Shown: positions 5,141-8,102 of the stretch, piece after piece
Numbering within the stretch: position 1 is the first letter of the stretch
Layout of the letters: the number at the start of each line of letters is the position of its first letter
NCBI GenBank assembly: GCA_947625005.1
Contig: CANQNA010000058.1
Coordinates: forward strand, 1 to 8,102
Reading direction: 5' to 3'
Source of the DNA: an uncultured Bacilli bacterium
GTDB taxonomy: Bacteria > Bacillota_I > Bacilli_A > RF39 > UBA660
Length of the DNA stretch: 8,102 bases
Position numbers and translations under genes: made by a program
Notes under the pieces: model-generated
What the model was told of the DNA's origin: nothing
Seen by the model: only the letters and a program-made list of their open reading frames with translations
The model's database searches: none

Positions 5141-7744
5141 ATGCATCAGGAGAGGGAAAATCTTGATATCATATTCCGCAGAACGGCGCCGGAAGTTGTA
5201 TTAGAAAATATTCGGTTATATAATCAGGAGAAGAAATACCCGTTTATAGCAGATGCATTTCAATATTCGTTTACGACATATGAGCATTATGCAACCTTAA
5301 ATTTAATAGAATATTCTATTGACGAAATAGAAATACGTTATCAGGCATTAAATCAGGCAATTGAGGATGGATGGAAAGATAATTCTATGATTTTTCGTCT
5401 GTTATTTCAATATGCGGATAAGGTATTGAAAATGGATGGAGATCAGCCCGTTTGTCAATTAGAAAAAATTTTAGGGTGGAATAGCATTTCAAAACGTTTA
5501 GGGCAGGACATATTTGTTACTGTTTGGTTAGCATGGAAAGATTGTAATAGCCATTATTTTCAAACGAAAGAGAAGAAATTTGTATGGCCATCGATATTAA
5601 AAACGGATGATTACCGTTTAAATGCTTTATTTTCCTGCGGATTAGCAGAGAATCATTTCCATCTGAATGGTTCTACCCAGGCATTTTCCCTTTCTTGGGC
5701 ATGTTTAATGAACCATCCAGAATACATAAGGGCTTTTTTAAAAGAGGGAAACCGTTTTGTCCAGAATTTAAATATAAATATTACTAAAGGTAATCTGGAT
5801 AATGCTTTAGGATGGAATGAAAGAATATTATATGCTGCAATGATTCGTGCATTATTGTTTCAAAGATGCTGTGGGATAAAAGAAAGCAATGAAATCTGGG
5901 AAGAATTTTTGAAGTTTGACAGGATGCCGCTTAATATAAAAGTATCAAAATATATTAATGTATTATCCTATGAGTTTGGAGTTAAGTTTACTCAATTAAA
6001 TAAAACTGTGAAGAAATGTCTTGATTATGCAATTAGCGATTATCTTTATGATGTAGATAAAGAAAGTTATAATCGTATTCTTGCCGGGGAGAGGAGTTTT
6101 TTATATCATTGTTTTTGTATGCAGTTTGAATCGAAATTTACAGTGACTGAATCATCATTATTCTATTTATATTTGTTAATAAAAAGTAATTTTCGAAGTG
6201 AATTGATACAAATAAACGGAAAAACAGGATTTGAAAATTTTCTTAGATATCAGGATAGAAAGAACCAATTTTATGGGGAACTTGAAGAATATTGGACAGA
6301 GGCACATCGTTTATCCGTATGTGCAGTCATGGAAGAAAATCATATTAATTCCTTAGAAGCAAGGATTATGCCCGGGCTCACTGCTGAAATAATGAAACGT
6401 AAAATTAATGATATAGATAAAATGGTAGAATTAGCCTTAAGGGAAAACATAAAGGAAAATTTAGATAAGTTGTATTATGTAATTCATTTTCCAAAATCAA
6501 AATATGAACAAAAAGAATTTAAAGGAAGAGAGTATTTACTGCATCCAAGAAATTGGCAATTACGGGAACAGACAGAGAAAAAAGCTAAAGCGCTTGTGAA
6601 GTATCTTCAATATTATAATGATGAGAAAAGGGTATTAGGAATTGATGCCTGTTCTTCTGAAATTGGATGCAGGCCAGAGGTTTTTGCAACAGTATTTCGC
6701 TATGTGCGAAAATATAGTTCTATAGGAATTAACCATTGTTGTTTTCAAGGTAGAAATAAGCAAGAGGAGGTCGGGGTAACTTATCACGCAGGGGAAGATT
6801 TCCTTGATATTGCTGATGGCCTAAGAGCGATTGATGAAGCAATCCTGTTTTTGCAGATGAAAAAAGGAGACAGGATGGGACATGCGATTGCATTGGGAAT
6901 TATGCCAGATTTGTATTATGAGAAAAAAAGATATAATATTTATTTAAACAGACAGGATTATTTGGATGATATTATTTGGATATTGTATCGTTCTCTTGAG
7001 CTTAATATAACGATGAATACAGAACATCGATTCAAACTCCAGGAAAAGGCAAGGCGGCTGTTAATGGAAATTTATTTTGGAAGTGATACAGTAATGGAAA
7101 ATGAAAAAGTGTTTTATTCAGGGGAGTTATTAGATGCATATTATGATAGTTGGAAACTAAGAGGGGATCATCCTGATTTGTATAAAACTGCAGAATATAA
7201 AGAAAAAAAATTGAGCATCACCGATTTTATGTGTGATTGTATGAAACAGGATGATATATCAGATGAATTCAGAAAAAATAAATTAGCAGCTTTATTTTAT
7301 TATGCATATCATTATGATTCTAAAGTAAAAGAAAAAGGGTTAAAGATAGATTGTTTCTATGTTGAGGAGTGGTATATAAGATTAATGGAAAAGTTTCAGA
7401 TAAAACTGCGGCATAAAGTAGCTGATATGGGGATAGCAATAGAGTGTAATCCTACCTCTAATGTTTTAATTAGTATTTTTGAACGATATGACAGGCATCC
7501 GATATTGAAATTTAATAATTTTCATTTAGAAGATAATGGAAAGACTGTAAATATACAGGTTTCTATCAATACAGACGATCTTGGTATATTTGATACATCA
7601 TTGAGGAATGAATATGCTTTATTATTTTCTGCCATCTGCCAGGCTCGGCATAAAAAAGGAAATTATAATGATGATGCCATTTATCAGTACTTAAATTATT
7701 TGAGAGAAAATGGAATTAGAATGTCATTTATCAATAAGAGATAA
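5141..7744 (+). CDS. rdrB: RdrB-like RADAR adenosine deaminase
   Basis: An 867-residue cytoplasmic protein with the full metal-dependent adenosine deaminase active site in order. AENHFHLNG holds metal ligands H172 and H174. GIDACSSEIG (500-509) stands at the GxDxxGxE-like substrate loop. YHAGED holds the third ligand H549 and the catalytic glutamate E552. DRMGHA holds H581. ECNPTSN (768-774) matches the ECPxSN-type motif. SINTDDLG holds the metal ligand D812 and D813. Classical adenosine deaminases have about 350 residues. Here an N-terminal extension of ~165 residues and a ~325-residue insert between the first and second motifs give the size expected for RdrB, which forms a large multimeric shell with RdrA. 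The reported activity in RADAR is adenosine-to-inosine deamination of RNA, or of ATP/dATP; the substrate here cannot be read from sequence. It is the last gene of the cluster and its start is fixed by AGGAGG eight bases upstream. Confidence 0.88.
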   Translation: MHQERENLDIIFRRTAPEVVLENIRLYNQEKKYPFIADAFQYSFTTYEHYATLNLIEYSIDEIEIRYQALNQAIEDGWKDNSMIFRLLFQYADKVLKMDGDQPVCQLEKILGWNSISKRLGQDIFVTVWLAWKDCNSHYFQTKEKKFVWPSILKTDDYRLNALFSCGLAENHFHLNGSTQAFSLSWACLMNHPEYIRAFLKEGNRFVQNLNINITKGNLDNALGWNERILYAAMIRALLFQRCCGIKESNEIWEEFLKFDRMPLNIKVSKYINVLSYEFGVKFTQLNKTVKKCLDYAISDYLYDVDKESYNRILAGERSFLYHCFCMQFESKFTVTESSLFYLYLLIKSNFRSELIQINGKTGFENFLRYQDRKNQFYGELEEYWTEAHRLSVCAVMEENHINSLEARIMPGLTAEIMKRKINDIDKMVELALRENIKENLDKLYYVIHFPKSKYEQKEFKGREYLLHPRNWQLREQTEKKAKALVKYLQYYNDEKRVLGIDACSSEIGCRPEVFATVFRYVRKYSSIGINHCCFQGRNKQEEVGVTYHAGEDFLDIADGLRAIDEAILFLQMKKGDRMGHAIALGIMPDLYYEKKRYNIYLNRQDYLDDIIWILYRSLELNITMNTEHRFKLQEKARRLLMEIYFGSDTVMENEKVFYSGELLDAYYDSWKLRGDHPDLYKTAEYKEKKLSITDFMCDCMKQDDISDEFRKNKLAALFYYAYHYDSKVKEKGLKIDCFYVEEWYIRLMEKFQIKLRHKVADMGIAIECNPTSNVLISIFERYDRHPILKFNNFHLEDNGKTVNIQVSINTDDLGIFDTSLRNEYALLFSAICQARHKKGNYNDDAIYQYLNYLRENGIRMSFINKR

Positions 7745-7761
7745 GAATACAAATAGGGTAG

Positions 7762-7935
7762 AAAAGCAGGTTTTATACAGAATTTTTAGCATTTTTTTGT
7801 GTATCAACATGGAAGTTTTTATATAGCAAAAAGATAATCGAAACAGGTGAAGAGAAACAGAAGACATTTTTATTTCAGAAAAAGAAGTATCAGATGATTT
7901 TTTATAGTGTGGTTTTATTGTTATATATGGATTAA
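7762..7935 (+). pseudogene. Start-less 57-codon open frame, possible membrane-protein remnant
   Basis: Between a TAG at 7759-7761 and a TAA at 7933-7935 runs a frame without stops. It lacks any usable ATG, GTG or TTG with a ribosome site near its beginning. The translation has two hydrophobic stretches (EFLAFFCVSTWKFLY and MIFYSVVLLLYM) around a charged middle (SKKIIETGEEKQK), the pattern of a small two-helix membrane protein. It may be a decayed gene or a chance open frame. The first internal ATG would leave only 13 codons. No family is recognised. The rest of 7745-8038 holds no supportable gene and no GC-rich terminator hairpin after rdrB, only a T run near 7791-7797. Confidence 0.2.
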
Positions 7936-8024
7936 GAAAACAAAAAGGTGTGAAAATAAAGAAATAAGGTTTATTTTTTCATGCAGGCTGTCGAAATATA
8001 AGGAAAGATGAATGTTTGTAAACA

Positions 8025-8030
8025 AGGAGG
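8025..8030 (+). promoter_or_regulatory. Ribosome binding site of the downstream partial gene
   Basis: AGGAGG ends eight bases before the ATG at 8039. This is ideal spacing and the main evidence that a real gene begins there. Confidence 0.8.
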
Positions 8031-8038
8031 TGCGGAAG

Positions 8039-8102
8039 ATGGTGGTTCAGGCTTTTTCACAGGGCGGCAGTTCTATTTTTACGGGGAAAGTCCCGATGTT
8101 AA
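8039..8102 (+). CDS. Unrecognised gene, 5' end only
   Basis: An ATG with a perfect AGGAGG eight bases upstream opens a frame that runs to the window end without a stop. Only 21 codons are visible. The protein begins MVVQAFSQGGSSIFTGK and continues VPML. No signal peptide or known motif is seen and I do not recognise the family. By my count its 64 bases are about 47% GC, clearly higher than the three-gene cluster and its leaders. It may therefore be a gene of the surrounding genome or of a different mobile element rather than part of the defence locus. It has its own ribosome site and lies about 290 bp beyond rdrB. Confidence 0.65.
   Translation, partial: MVVQAFSQGGSSIFTGKVPML

Noticed and set aside
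7745..7800. Possible intrinsic terminator after rdrB
   Set aside because: There is a T run, but no GC-containing inverted repeat precedes it.

Overview
The window is AT-rich. It has Gram-positive style signals: strong AGGAGG ribosome binding sites, and a sigma-A type TTGAAA-17-TATAAT promoter with an extended -10. This suggests a low-GC Firmicute, most likely a Clostridia / Lachnospiraceae-type genome. That placement rests on composition and signals only. All convincing genes lie on the + strand.

The core is a three-gene, same-strand cluster at 552-7744. Genes 2 and 3 are recognisable as a RADAR-type anti-phage system. Gene 2 is an 863-residue P-loop ATPase (RdrA-like) with intact Walker A, Walker B and sensor asparagine. 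Gene 3 is an 867-residue divergent adenosine deaminase (RdrB-like) that keeps the HxH, HAGE, GH and TDD active-site motifs. In studied RADAR systems the two proteins form a giant complex. It deaminates adenosine, reported either in RNA or in ATP/dATP, to block phage growth.

Gene 1 (552-2444), 30 bp upstream of rdrA, is the most interesting item. It is a 630-residue protein whose N-terminal ~170 residues look like a phosphoribosyltransferase fold. Its strand-DD-loop motif is present, but the PRPP loop is changed (IHGRC where classical enzymes have TTGGT). The remaining ~430 residues belong to no family I recognise. I know of optional membrane-protein accessories for RADAR (RdrC, RdrD) but not of a PRTase-like one, so this is a candidate undescribed third component. 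It could sense nucleotides or phage, or it could act on the purine products of the deaminase.

Left flank (1-551): a good promoter (96-124) is followed by a short reading frame (188-223) that begins like an IS1182-type transposase and stops after 11 codons. An AT-rich leader follows, with a perfect 11-bp palindrome, a weak extended -10 and an orphan Shine-Dalgarno sequence inside a small hairpin. Gene 1 itself has no clear ribosome binding site.

Right flank (7745-8102): no convincing terminator follows rdrB. There is a 57-codon open frame with no start that reads like a membrane-protein remnant, then a strong RBS and the first 21 codons of an unrecognised, more GC-rich gene cut off by the window edge. 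The mosaic flanks and the transposase-like stub fit a mobile or accessory defence locus.
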